NCBI RefSeq assembly: GCF_001375535.1
Contig: NZ_LN831197.1
Span: 1,074,034-1,138,033, forward strand
DNA from: Bacillus niameyensis
GTDB lineage: Bacteria > Bacillota > Bacilli > Bacillales > Bacillaceae_C
Direction of reading: 5' to 3'
DNA: 64,000 bases
In this document: positions 25,571 through 33,136 of the stretch, one piece after another
How the letters are laid out: each line of letters starts with the position of its first letter
How positions within the stretch are numbered: position 1 is the first letter of the stretch
Made by a program: the position numbers and the translations under genes
Notes under the pieces: generated by a model
Seen by the model: only the letters and a program-made list of their open reading frames with translations
What the model was told of the DNA's origin: nothing
Databases searched by the model: none

Positions 25571-27211
25571 CTAAAACTCAATCTCATCTAATATAAAGTC
25601 CATTTCTTCATCGATTAAATCATCCCGATAAAGGGCATGAATGAATGCTTGGAACCCGTCGGTTTTTCTTCTGATTTCATCTTTTTTACCATAGGTACGA
25701 TTTCCTTTAGGATCCGTAATTACTTTAACGTTCCAGGTATACCATCGCATTAATGGGTTATTGCCAAAAATAACCCTACGTTCCGCGAAAATAGTTTCAA
25801 CTCTTGGGGCAAGCAAGGCTTCAATCCCTTTTGTCCTAACATACATAATTTCGAAACCCTCTGCTTCAAGAGCCGTCTTGACCAAATCCAATCTAAAGGT
25901 ATCAGCAACAATTGTAGTTAGCCCATAGAACTCCCGCATTTTCACAAACCAATTAACGATATGCTTAATATTGATTACAGGCTCGTCCACTATCGTTAGA
26001 AATCCTTCTTCTGCCCAATCCTCAATAGGTGCCTCAAGGTTCACCCTTCTTAGAAAATTCCTATTTACAAACGAGTGGCTTTTCCAAATATAGTCATCTC
26101 CGTTTTTAAATAACAAACCTACAGCAACGAAGTCTCTAACAGATGCAAAGTCTAATCCACCAACGCAGCTTCGATGTTTTAAATCAATTAATTCTCTGCT
26201 AGTAGCTTCAATTTCTTCCCAAGTTGCTACAGAAGTTTCTAGATCGGTTGCCGGGCAATTCATTCGTTTAGTCATGAATCGGATTCTTGCAGATGGTTTG
26301 GAATTACCTAAAGTAATGTACTGAGTTTTGACTTTCCGGAAAAGGTCCTTAGCATACTCGCTCATCGGCTCATGAAACATTGGATTTGCTTTTTGCCAAT
26401 TGGAGTAATCATCCATTTCCTCTTCATCATCCAATGTGGCCATAAATACAAATAATGGGTCCTCCAAAGCTTCGCCATTTAAAACTCGAATGGCTCTTTC
26501 TTTCAATTCGTCTAGGTAGCCGCCGCGAACAAATCCGTCAGTGGTAATAAAGAATTCTCTTGAATGTCTAACCTTTCCTAATCCAGAAGAGAAAACATCT
26601 ACAATCGCGGAATCGGCATATTCATGGACCTCATCATAAATAACGCAACCATCACGCAAACTATCTTTAGTCTTAGCATTAGATGTGTGATATTTAATCT
26701 TACTGCCATTGGTTCTACTAACAATTTCTGATCTTTTTGCATGGAATAATGATTCCAACACTTCATTGTTAGCCGATGTTTTAACGACATTGTAAACCTC
26801 ATTAAATGATGTCATTGCTTGTTCTTCACTGTTAGCGACGATGGAAACATTATAGTTTTGTATGCCGTGTAAATCACTAATAAAAAAGTTTACTAAAGAT
26901 GATATTAACCCGTTCTTTCCAGCTCCTCTTGCTTTATATAAAAAGAACTGCTCAAAAAACGGGTGTCCTCCATCCTTGTAATATAGAAAAACAAAAGCTG
27001 TTATAAATTTTTGGAAAGGCATTAAGGTGAAATAGTTTTTTTCAGTAAATGCAATATATTTTTCATGCATTTCTGTATCAAAATAAATATCATCACGATT
27101 AAGAACATATTTTTTCAGATAAGAAAATAAAAGAACCAGATACTTACTGACTTTGATTTTGCCAGTTTCGTATTGGTTCATATAGTATTTGACGTGTTTA
27201 TTAATTTTCAT
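25571..27211 (-). CDS. Terminase large subunit
   Basis: 546 residues. ATPase domain: Walker A-like KARGAGKNG near residue 105, Walker B CVIYDEVHEY near 185; nuclease domain: GLDFASVRDFVAVG near 345 and TIVADTFRLDL near 440. This is the packaging motor that cuts and pumps phage DNA. It is directly downstream of the small subunit. Confidence 0.95.
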   Translation of the reverse strand: MKINKHVKYYMNQYETGKIKVSKYLVLLFSYLKKYVLNRDDIYFDTEMHEKYIAFTEKNYFTLMPFQKFITAFVFLYYKDGGHPFFEQFFLYKARGAGKNGLISSLVNFFISDLHGIQNYNVSIVANSEEQAMTSFNEVYNVVKTSANNEVLESLFHAKRSEIVSRTNGSKIKYHTSNAKTKDSLRDGCVIYDEVHEYADSAIVDVFSSGLGKVRHSREFFITTDGFVRGGYLDELKERAIRVLNGEALEDPLFVFMATLDDEEEMDDYSNWQKANPMFHEPMSEYAKDLFRKVKTQYITLGNSKPSARIRFMTKRMNCPATDLETSVATWEEIEATSRELIDLKHRSCVGGLDFASVRDFVAVGLLFKNGDDYIWKSHSFVNRNFLRRVNLEAPIEDWAEEGFLTIVDEPVINIKHIVNWFVKMREFYGLTTIVADTFRLDLVKTALEAEGFEIMYVRTKGIEALLAPRVETIFAERRVIFGNNPLMRWYTWNVKVITDPKGNRTYGKKDEIRRKTDGFQAFIHALYRDDLIDEEMDFILDEIEF

Positions 27212-27212
27212 T

Positions 27213-27542
27213 TTATATCAAATCATTTGCTGAATACTTTGGTTTCCTATCATTATTGTCATCAATAAAATTAAATGTACGTTCTATGTTCATAATCGAT
27301 GAATTCACTTTATTCATTTCGGCAAGTAGAGGGTGGGACTTCACAAAAATCTGACTGCCGTTTTTTACAGTGATGGAAACCCCTTCTTTTTTTACAGTCC
27401 GATCCATTCTTCTATATACCTCAATATGCCGTAAGTACCTACCGACTTTTTCTACTTCAACGGGATTGCTTGTATCTATATTAGACATCAAGTGATCCTT
27501 TATTTTATCTATGCCGACATCGATTCTTAGAGACCTCGTCAA
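27213..27542 (-). CDS. Terminase small subunit (P27-like)
   Basis: 109 residues from TTG 27542, nine bases after AGGGGGG; the longer frame from 27590 crosses that site. EVEKVGRYLRHIEVYRRMDRTVKKEG and HPLLAEMNKVNSSIMNIERTF match the P27 family. It binds the packaging start site, likely the G/C-rich block just upstream. Confidence 0.8.
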   Translation of the reverse strand: MTRSLRIDVGIDKIKDHLMSNIDTSNPVEVEKVGRYLRHIEVYRRMDRTVKKEGVSITVKNGSQIFVKSHPLLAEMNKVNSSIMNIERTFNFIDDNNDRKPKYSANDLI

Positions 27543-27544
27543 AA

Positions 27545-27645
27545 GCACCCACCCCCCTATACGCGAATTTTTCTGAAAAAATCTGGACAATCGAGCCCCC
27601 TGCCCGGTCCCCGGGTTTACTTTAATTGACTAAAGCATTCGAGGG
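27545..27645. other. Candidate cos / packaging region
   Basis: Unusually G/C-rich block for this phage (ACCCACCCCCCTATACGCG near 27547, CCCGGTCCCCGGG near 27602, GAGGGGGGGTACC near 27641) between HNH and small terminase genes. HNH nucleases next to P27-type terminases are typical of cos-type packaging. The cut positions cannot be read. Confidence 0.4.
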
Positions 27646-27842
27646 GGGGTACCTGCTGGTCCTTTTATTTGGGAAATAGCCTCGTCTAATTCCTTAATTT
27701 TTGCTTTATTTTCTGTTTCTCTTGAATCTAATTGATCAGCTTGCTCGTATAACTCTTGAATTTGTTTGTTTATCCATTTATTATCTCCATGTAACCTTTC
27801 CTTAGCTGCCTCTAATACTTCTACTACAAACTTCTTTTCCAT
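27630..27842 (-). CDS. Small coiled-coil phage protein
   Basis: 70 residues from ATG 27842, with AAAGGTGG upstream: EKKFVVEVLEAAKERL, then heptads (IQELYEQADQLDSRETENKAKI). Acidic and helical. It overlaps nothing essential and sits between HNH and terminase genes; function unknown. Confidence 0.6.
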   Translation of the reverse strand: MEKKFVVEVLEAAKERLHGDNKWINKQIQELYEQADQLDSRETENKAKIKELDEAISQIKGPAGTPPRML

Positions 27843-27846
27843 TTCA

Positions 27847-28170
27847 CTACCACCTTTCATCATCCCATTTGGGTTTCTTTCGTTTGAAGATCCTTCCTTC
27901 CTTTACATTGTGATGATAAACGCAAAGTGTTTCTAAGTTATCCAATACAAGAGCAAGTTGAGGATAATGTTCAATAGGATATTTATGGTCAACGTTTAGG
28001 ACTATCTCTTTGCGTTGACCATATTCTTTGATGGAATCAATAGTAACCTTTCCTTCCTTTTTACACCATTGACATTCGTAGTTGTCGCGACTCAAAGCTT
28101 GCTGTCTTAACTCTTGCCAAGCTGATGAACGATAAAACTTTTTTTTCTGTTCAGGTGTTTTGTATTCCAT
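27847..28170 (-). CDS. HNH endonuclease
   Basis: 107 residues: KKKFYRSSAWQELRQQALSRD, a CEWC-like CQWC zinc pair, then LNVDHKYPIEHYPQL...NLETLCVYHHN containing the H-N-H residues. Phages with P27/HK97-type packaging often need an HNH partner of terminase for cos cleavage. First gene of the late transcription unit. Confidence 0.9.
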   Translation of the reverse strand: MEYKTPEQKKKFYRSSAWQELRQQALSRDNYECQWCKKEGKVTIDSIKEYGQRKEIVLNVDHKYPIEHYPQLALVLDNLETLCVYHHNVKEGRIFKRKKPKWDDERW

Positions 28171-28205
28171 TGATCCTTACTCTACTCTCCTTTTAAGAAA
28201 ATAAA

Positions 28206-28237
28206 AAAGGCACCCAAAATTGGAGTGCAGTGCCTTT
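28206..28237 (-). terminator. Hairpin upstream of the HNH gene
   Basis: Arms AAAGGCAC / GTGCCTTT with T-run on the minus strand. It lies between the phased repeats and the HNH start, so late transcription must pass or antiterminate it. Confidence 0.6.
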
Positions 28238-28488
28238 GCTTCGTTTTGTTATATTTTTCGATACTACTATCTTATCAGCCTTTTTACGGAATATCCTGCC
28301 ATCATTCTGCCAAAAGTCTGCCATTTTTCTGCCACTCTATTTATCCCCCTTACAGTTACCCATATCTTATATTGTGTTGAACTAGCCGTAAGGCTAGAAC
28401 CATTGATGCCACTGGTTTAATTACATATCACTAAAATGAATTCCACATTGCTTTATTATGGATAACTAATAAGAGTAAATAAAAATAA
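28238..28488. promoter_or_regulatory. Late control region with four phased TGGCAGA repeats
   Basis: On the minus strand TGGCAGA/TGGCAGG occurs four times with starts exactly 11 bases apart (plus-strand TGCCA at 28297, 28308, 28319, 28330). One helical turn spacing means a protein could bind all copies on one DNA face. The region lies just before the HNH-terminase-head-tail operon and just after the ArpU-like gene, the expected place of a late activator site. No other gene is visible in it. Confidence 0.6.
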
Positions 28489-28513
28489 AAGCCTCCAATT
28501 AAATGGATGGCTT
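28489..28513 (-). terminator. Terminator after the small tyrosine recombinase
   Basis: Arms AAGCC-TCCA / TGGA-T-GGCTT with an A+T tail on the minus strand (TTTTATTTTTA), directly at the gene end. Confidence 0.75.
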
Positions 28514-29055
28514 CATATTCTAAACTCTTTTATTGCCTTGTTCATAGCGTCTTGGTCAATTCCGATATAGCGTAATGTGAAAGCTGGATCAGAATGATTA
28601 AGTATCTTCTGAAGTAAAGCTACGTCTCCGGTTTGCTTATACAAATGGTATCCGAATGTTTTTCTTAAGGTGTGCGTCCCGATGTCAATTAACCCTACAT
28701 GCTCAGCAGCACTTCTTAGTATCTTATAAGCCATGCTTCTACCGATAGGCTTATTAATACCTTCTCTGCTTTTAAAGAGAAATTCATGATCTTCTTTTCC
28801 AATAATGTATTGTTTTAATTCCCTCTGCAGTTGCGGAGTCATATCCAAATACTTATCTTTTTTTGTTTTCATTTCAGTTATTTTGAAATATGATCTTCTG
28901 GCATCTGATACTCGTAGAGGTAAGATATCAGAAATTCGCAAACCTGAATTAATACCTACTACAAATAACATATAATTTCGTTCATTTTGTTCCTTTAAAT
29001 GTCGCTTAACTTCTCTAATAACTTCTGGATCTCTAATCGGTTGAACGAAGTTCAT
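28513..29055 (-). CDS. Minimal tyrosine recombinase/integrase-like protein
   Basis: 180 residues, catalytic domain only: GINSGLRISDILPL (Arg), KTKKDKYLDM, THTLRKTFGYHL (His/Arg, Lys in place of the usual His), LNHSDPAFTLRYIG (His, Tyr). The SAM-like N-terminal domain is absent. Such short enzymes lie beside ArpU-like genes in many Firmicute phages, with unknown role. Its start overlaps the ArpU-like stop. Confidence 0.85.
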   Translation of the reverse strand: MNFVQPIRDPEVIREVKRHLKEQNERNYMLFVVGINSGLRISDILPLRVSDARRSYFKITEMKTKKDKYLDMTPQLQRELKQYIIGKEDHEFLFKSREGINKPIGRSMAYKILRSAAEHVGLIDIGTHTLRKTFGYHLYKQTGDVALLQKILNHSDPAFTLRYIGIDQDAMNKAIKEFRI

Positions 29056-29504
29056 GCTCCTGCCACCTCTTCCACATATACTTCAATGCCAAGAGCAAAG
29101 GCTAATTTATAAAAGGCTCTAGATTTGTATCGGTGATAGGAACGTTCACTCATATTCAATTCACTGTACACCTCGTAATCAAATACATCATCAACGGTCA
29201 TATATCTCTTAATGAGAATAGCTCTTTCTTTAAAGCCTAAACGATTTACTGCTAGCGTGACTCTCTTGATGTATTTATTTCTTTCTAATTCATAATTGGC
29301 GTTGTTTATAGCTGCCTGTTCTGTTGAAGAATGGAAAGCATTCGTATTAGTTGGTGGAATGAGTGAAAAACTTTGAGTAACTTTTGGAAGTTGATTGAGT
29401 TCTTGAGTCAACAGCATGATTCTGTATTTTTCTAAAGCTTTTTCAACTTCTTCTTTAGTGGCTTTACGATCAATAGCAGATAATTGGAAATCAAACTGAT
29501 TCAT
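29052..29504 (-). CDS. ArpU-like late transcription regulator
   Basis: 150 residues from ATG 29504 (GGGGGGTTGATAGTA upstream). The first half is helical (KATKEEVEKALEKYRIMLLT) and the second is a sigma-70 region-4-like HTH (VNRLGFKERAILIKRY...VYSELNMSERSYHRYKSRAFYKLA). ArpU family proteins are the presumed activators of late genes in Gram-positive phages. It lies just before the late control region with phased repeats, which suggests a protein-site pair. Confidence 0.8.
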   Translation of the reverse strand: MNQFDFQLSAIDRKATKEEVEKALEKYRIMLLTQELNQLPKVTQSFSLIPPTNTNAFHSSTEQAAINNANYELERNKYIKRVTLAVNRLGFKERAILIKRYMTVDDVFDYEVYSELNMSERSYHRYKSRAFYKLAFALGIEVYVEEVAGA

Positions 29505-29523
29505 TACTATCAACCCCCCAAAT

Positions 29524-29697
29524 TTATTTTTGTCTAATGGCTCCACCCTTGCCCCTTCCGTAAATAGGTCTGTTAACCCCCATGAGGCTCTTTAAATCTG
29601 ACTCTGAAAATCTTTCTTTCGTGGATTTCCTAGGTTTTCGGTTTTTCTGTTGCTTTTTTTCCCATTCTCTCAGCTGATCCTTCAAGTCCTTGTTCAT
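29524..29697 (-). CDS. Small basic phage protein
   Basis: 57 residues, highly charged: MNKDLKDQLREWEKKQQKNRKP, ending GRGKGGAIRQK. Start ATG 29697 after AAGGAAGGAGGGG; the frame upstream runs through a hairpin. Just upstream of the ArpU-like gene. Unrecognised; could bind nucleic acid. Confidence 0.6.
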   Translation of the reverse strand: MNKDLKDQLREWEKKQQKNRKPRKSTKERFSESDLKSLMGVNRPIYGRGKGGAIRQK

Positions 29698-29726
29698 AAT
29701 TCCCCTCCTTCCTTTTACAAAAAAAG

Positions 29727-29762
29727 GACACCAAAAGAACGAAGATCGTTCAATTGGTGCCC
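29727..29762 (-). terminator. Hairpin between early and late-regulator genes
   Basis: Long arms GGCACCAATTGAACGA / TCGTTCTTTTGGTGTCC on the minus strand with a few mismatches, then a T-run. It separates the XtrA-like ORF from the ArpU cluster. Confidence 0.75.
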
Positions 29763-29796
29763 CGGTTCTTCCGCTTGGCATCCAGTATTCAATTAG

Positions 29797-29973
29797 TTAT
29801 CCTTGAGATGTGTATTTTATATCAAAGCATTTTGGTTCTCCATCTCTCCACACGATAGTTTGGGTACCAAAACCCCTTGGGAGATCGTCGACTTTTATTA
29901 ATTGCCCGTCTCTAACGTAGTAAGTTGCGTTTTTATCTAATTCTATATGAGCAACATTTATTTGCTTTTCCAC
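29797..29973 (-). CDS. XtrA/YqaO-like small phage protein
   Basis: 58 residues from GTG 29973: VEKQINVAHIELDKNATYYV, GQLIKVDDLPRGFGTQTIVW, then GEPKCFDIK. The pattern (short beta protein, LPxGFGTQTI) recalls XtrA/YqaO of PBSX and skin elements, which sit before late regulators. Homology by eye is weak. Confidence 0.5.
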   Translation of the reverse strand: MEKQINVAHIELDKNATYYVRDGQLIKVDDLPRGFGTQTIVWRDGEPKCFDIKYTSQG

Positions 29974-30034
29974 CAGAACCCCCCCATTTTATGGTAAAAT
30001 AAAACTAGGTCGTCAGGAGAAATCCTGGCTTTTT

Positions 30035-30151
30035 TTATTCTTCGTGTTCTATCACTTCAAAGTACTTCCTGCATTCTGGACAAACTTTTCGGGGAATGAT
30101 TTCAAACAGTAATTCTGTAATTCTACATTCATTGCAAATATACTCGATCAT
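30035..30151 (-). CDS. 38-residue zinc-ribbon-like peptide
   Basis: MIEYICNECRITELLFEIIP then RKVCPECRKYFEVIEHEE: two CxxC pairs 18 residues apart, as in a small zinc ribbon. AAGGA is nine bases upstream of ATG 30151, and the ATG overlaps the preceding ORF's stop region. Confidence 0.55.
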   Translation of the reverse strand: MIEYICNECRITELLFEIIPRKVCPECRKYFEVIEHEE

Positions 30152-30283
30152 TCAGATCATTCCTTTTTTTAATACTCGCTCATCATAAAGGTCTTCAAGT
30201 TCCAAATCGCTTTTTAACCTTAATACATTTTCATCAATGCCAGTTCGTCTTACTAACTCTTCAATGAGTTCATCGCGTGTCAT
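30152..30283 (-). CDS. 43-residue acidic phage protein
   Basis: MTRDELIEELVRRTGIDENV then LRLKSDLELEDLYDERVLKK. Helical, with GGTGAATAAT upstream. Directly precedes the zinc-ribbon peptide. Function unknown. Confidence 0.5.
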   Translation of the reverse strand: MTRDELIEELVRRTGIDENVLRLKSDLELEDLYDERVLKKGMI

Positions 30284-30491
30284 AATTATTCACCTCCAAT
30301 CCCTTCTGAGCCATTAGGCTAACAATCCTTACATCCCATTTGCTGATTTCTCTCAGAGTGGCGAGTAACCGCTTGTTTTCATTCTCTAACTCTACGATTC
30401 TAGCTGCAGCATATTGACTTCCAAAGTCATCTGATTTTGAGAAAATATCCTTAATCATTTCGTTCATTTCTGGATATGTTTTCACTCCCAC
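30270..30491 (-). CDS. Hypothetical coiled-coil phage protein
   Basis: 73 residues from GTG 30491 (AAGGAG eight bases upstream): EMNEMIKDIFSKSDDFGSQY, then ARIVELENENKRLLATLREI, a clear leucine-rich coiled coil. Overlaps both neighbours slightly, as in a compact operon. Unrecognised. Confidence 0.6.
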   Translation of the reverse strand: MGVKTYPEMNEMIKDIFSKSDDFGSQYAAARIVELENENKRLLATLREISKWDVRIVSLMAQKGLEVNNYDTR

Positions 30492-30592
30492 CGACTCCAC
30501 TCCTTCCGACAATCCTTGCATATATAAACAATTGACTGATCATCATTTATACAAACTCCACGAACCATATTTTCACGAATCCCCCTTTTCAT
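30482..30592 (-). CDS. 36-residue Cys-pair peptide
   Basis: MKRGIRENMVRGVCINDDQS then IVYICKDCRKEWSRWE, with a CKDC pair. Its stop overlaps a possible GTG of the next gene. The ribosome binding site is weak, so support comes mainly from the codon context and motif. Confidence 0.4.
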   Translation of the reverse strand: MKRGIRENMVRGVCINDDQSIVYICKDCRKEWSRWE

Positions 30593-30610
30593 ATTGCTAC
30601 TGAAAGGAAT

Positions 30611-31186
30611 CTAATTTCCAACGAACGCTTTATCTGCTTTAGTGTTTCTTTTCAAGTAATCTTCACGAATCTGTTTTTGTAAATCATTTACCTGCTTTTC
30701 TGCCACACATGCCCTTCTCGCAATTGAGCAAAGGAATTGCCACGTCAAAACGTCTGTATCCCGATAAGGTGCTTTCTTTTTAATCCTTGAACTAAGGTCA
30801 TCGTTGACTTCAATTAGTCCGCACTCCCCTGGAATTTCATCGACTGAAATCAATCCTTTTGGTGTGGCAAAATAAAAGTAATTTGATAACGCCAATGCTT
30901 GTTGTCTCTTGTCAGGATTGCTTATTTCACTTAGGAAGTCTGAACGGCTTACTTTTATCTCATAAACAATTCTTTCGTGCTGTTTCGATGGGTAAAGATT
31001 GATTGCCCAAGCGTCAAATCGCTGTTCGGGGTTGAAAGGTTTTACTTTTCCTTTTTTATAATCAAATGTTCTGTATCCTGTGCCTGCCCTTAATTCTTCG
31101 AAAAAGGCCCACTCTTTCCCTGCTGTATTAACATCGGTTGCTCCATGCCTTTTTGCCAATGCACTTACTATATTCTTCGCTTTCAC
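30611..31186 (-). CDS. MmcB-like DNA repair/nuclease-fold protein
   Basis: 191 residues from GTG 31186 (six bases after AGGAGG). RFDAWAINLYPS...RIVYEIKVSRSDFLSEI contains D and E-x-K of a PD-(D/E)XK fold, and YFYFATPKGLISVDEIP, as in MmcB-family proteins. Located in the nucleotide-metabolism part of the prophage. Role is likely DNA processing; activity is not proven. Confidence 0.7.
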   Translation of the reverse strand: MKAKNIVSALAKRHGATDVNTAGKEWAFFEELRAGTGYRTFDYKKGKVKPFNPEQRFDAWAINLYPSKQHERIVYEIKVSRSDFLSEISNPDKRQQALALSNYFYFATPKGLISVDEIPGECGLIEVNDDLSSRIKKKAPYRDTDVLTWQFLCSIARRACVAEKQVNDLQKQIREDYLKRNTKADKAFVGN

Positions 31187-31225
31187 CTTCACCCTCCTAT
31201 GCCACAATTTCTTTCGGAATGTGCA

Positions 31226-31417
31226 TTAAATATTTTTCTCTGATAACAGCTTTATTGCATCAGATGTATCCTTAATATTTGCGATGATTCTCCGTTTAAA
31301 AATCTCAACTTGTTCTTTGGAATGATGATTGTACTCGCCCTCCGCTATTTCGTCTAATCTATCCTCAAGATTATTCCTGTGGTTTTTTAACACTCGAATT
31401 ACATAGTTTGGTTCCAA
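31226..31417 (-). CDS. Hypothetical 63-residue phage protein
   Basis: MEPNYVIRVLKNHRNNLEDR followed by a helical region with HHSKEQVEIFKRRIIANIKD. Helical and charged; AGGAGG upstream (minus strand ATAGGAGGGTTG). No family recognised. Confidence 0.6.
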   Translation of the reverse strand: MEPNYVIRVLKNHRNNLEDRLDEIAEGEYNHHSKEQVEIFKRRIIANIKDTSDAIKLLSEKNI

Positions 31418-31453
31418 TTTTCAACCCTCCTATTACACAATTTCTTTCAATTC

Positions 31454-32674
31454 TCACCTAGCAAGTTTCAATTCTGTGTTGCAAAGTTCCGGTAAATTAG
31501 CTCTCACTAACGCTTCTGCAAATGGTGGAGGAACTGAATTTCCCACTCTTGCAACTTGCTCTGTTTTCGGATACTTATTTCCTTCAAAATCTCGCTCAAT
31601 AATGTAATCGCTGGGGAATCCTTGCGCATTGAATAATTCTCTAGGTTGCAGCATCCTCATTCCAATATCTGTAATCTGATATTCCTGTCCCGCAACGGTT
31701 ACAAGTCCAAATCTATCCTTGGTCGGTAACGTGTGAATGGGTTCGTTTAATGATTGGCCAACTCCTTGACCATAATACTTGATCAAAAATGCTTGTACCA
31801 AACTAGCCTTATTTACTGTTGTTATAGTTCCAAGCGGCTGTTTTAACTCGTGCCCAGTAGAACTTTTATAATGTTGTGCAATAAAAGCTGTAACCAATCC
31901 GAAACGATTTGCAGTAGGTATGGTCGCTAATGGTTCGTCAAGTCCGCTTGCTCTGGTCTCTTTTCCTTGATGTGTGTAATAGTGTTGAATAAACACAGCT
32001 TGATCTTTTACGATAAAGGGATTAGGATTATCGATGATAAATTTCTTTATACCTCTAGCTATGCGCTTTTGAGTGTTTTCTGCAAGGGGCTTTTTTCTAT
32101 CAAATATTGATGGGCACGGTATTGACCAATCAATAATGTCTCCTGCAGTTCTATATGGTTTTTTCAGACCTAACTGAACATTTACTTCATCCGATTCTCC
32201 ATGAGTAGTAGACGGCCAAACAATTGGTTTTCCATCACATCTAGCAATCATGAAGAATCTTTTTCTAGTAGTGGGTGCTCCATAATCGCAAGCTCTCAAT
32301 TCTTTAGTGGCCACTTTATACCCCAATGCTTTAAAAGATTTTACAAACGACTGAAATGTCATGCCTTTTTTATCAGGATCCGGTACCCATTCGTTTTTTT
32401 CGTTTAGTTTTAATGGTCCCCATGTTTTAAATTCTTCAACATTCTCCAACATGATCACCCTTGGTCTTACCCTAATAGCCCAATTGATCGCTACCCACGC
32501 CAAGCCTCTCACTTCTTTGCTAACAGGCTTACCGCCTTTGGCTTTAGAAAAGTGTCTGCAATCGGGAGAAAACCAACATAATCCTACCTTGCGTCCTTTT
32601 ACGACCTCTCTTGGCTCTATATTCCAAACGGATTCAAGATAATGTTCTGTGTCTGGATGATTTGCTTTATGCAT
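31454..32674 (-). CDS. C5-cytosine DNA methyltransferase lacking the N-terminal SAM motif
   Basis: 406 residues. Motif IV (CWFSPDCRHFSKAKGG, with the catalytic Cys), motif VI (MLENVEEF) and motif VIII (TTRKRFF) are present, as are a target-recognition region and the C-terminal GNSVPPPFAEAL (motif X). The usual first 60-70 residues with motif I (F-x-G-x-G-G) are missing: the protein begins MHKANHPDTEHYLESVW, which in relatives lies inside the domain. Upstream in the same frame is a stop and a 36-residue Cys-rich ORF. Either it is inactive or it needs a separate partner. AGGAAA precedes the ATG. Confidence 0.8.
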   Translation of the reverse strand: MHKANHPDTEHYLESVWNIEPREVVKGRKVGLCWFSPDCRHFSKAKGGKPVSKEVRGLAWVAINWAIRVRPRVIMLENVEEFKTWGPLKLNEKNEWVPDPDKKGMTFQSFVKSFKALGYKVATKELRACDYGAPTTRKRFFMIARCDGKPIVWPSTTHGESDEVNVQLGLKKPYRTAGDIIDWSIPCPSIFDRKKPLAENTQKRIARGIKKFIIDNPNPFIVKDQAVFIQHYYTHQGKETRASGLDEPLATIPTANRFGLVTAFIAQHYKSSTGHELKQPLGTITTVNKASLVQAFLIKYYGQGVGQSLNEPIHTLPTKDRFGLVTVAGQEYQITDIGMRMLQPRELFNAQGFPSDYIIERDFEGNKYPKTEQVARVGNSVPPPFAEALVRANLPELCNTELKLAR

Positions 32675-32701
32675 GGCATTTCCTGCATTTTTCCGTGTAT
32701 T

Positions 32702-32812
32702 TCATTTTTCATCACGAATTTTCTGTGAAAGTATCTTTCTGAAACAGTCTTCGCATAGGTGCTTATCCCAATATCTAGCAATGCTTGTTTTGCACTCGAT
32801 ACATTTTTTCAT
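32702..32812 (-). CDS. 36-residue Cys-rich zinc-finger-like peptide
   Basis: MKKCIECKTSIARYWDKHLC then EDCFRKILSQKIRDEK: two CxxC pairs, good AAGGCGG upstream. It is in the same frame as the methyltransferase that follows 27 bases later and may occupy the place of its lost N-terminus. Confidence 0.55.
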   Translation of the reverse strand: MKKCIECKTSIARYWDKHLCEDCFRKILSQKIRDEK

Positions 32813-32827
32813 GGATACACCGCCTTT

Positions 32828-33136
32828 TTATAAATCTTCTTCTTTTACAAAAACTCCGTTTATCATTTTTCCATTGCGATCTTTGATTTCGTTGTATGAG
32901 ACCTCGACGCAATCCTCAATATTCATACCAATTTGCATAGAAAGTATTGTTAATACAACATATATATCACCAATGGAATCAACCACTTGACGACCATTGT
33001 TTTTCGCAAACCCTTGAGCAAGTTCTCCAACTTCCTCCATGAGTTTCAACATTTGCTTACTTGGATCTGCTGAATGTAAATTTCTATTTTCAGCCCAAAC
33101 TTTAATAGCTTTTGTTAACTGATCTAGATTCATCAT
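32828..33136 (-). CDS. MazG-like nucleotide pyrophosphohydrolase
   Basis: 102 residues: KQMLKLMEEVGELAQGFAKN and VDSIGDIYVVLTILS give the EExxE...DxxxD pattern of all-alpha NTP pyrophosphatases. Likely hydrolyses noncanonical NTPs or reshapes the pool during phage replication. GGAGG precedes the start; it overlaps the next gene by four bases. Confidence 0.85.
   Translation of the reverse strand: MMNLDQLTKAIKVWAENRNLHSADPSKQMLKLMEEVGELAQGFAKNNGRQVVDSIGDIYVVLTILSMQIGMNIEDCVEVSYNEIKDRNGKMINGVFVKEEDL

Noticed and set aside
28293..28337. TCTGCCA repeats as a CRISPR or minisatellite
   Set aside because: Only four 7-base repeats with 4-base gaps; position suggests a regulatory site.
28220..28420. 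66-residue plus-strand ORF in the late control region
   Set aside because: It overlaps a hairpin and the phased repeats, has no Shine-Dalgarno and opposes its neighbours.
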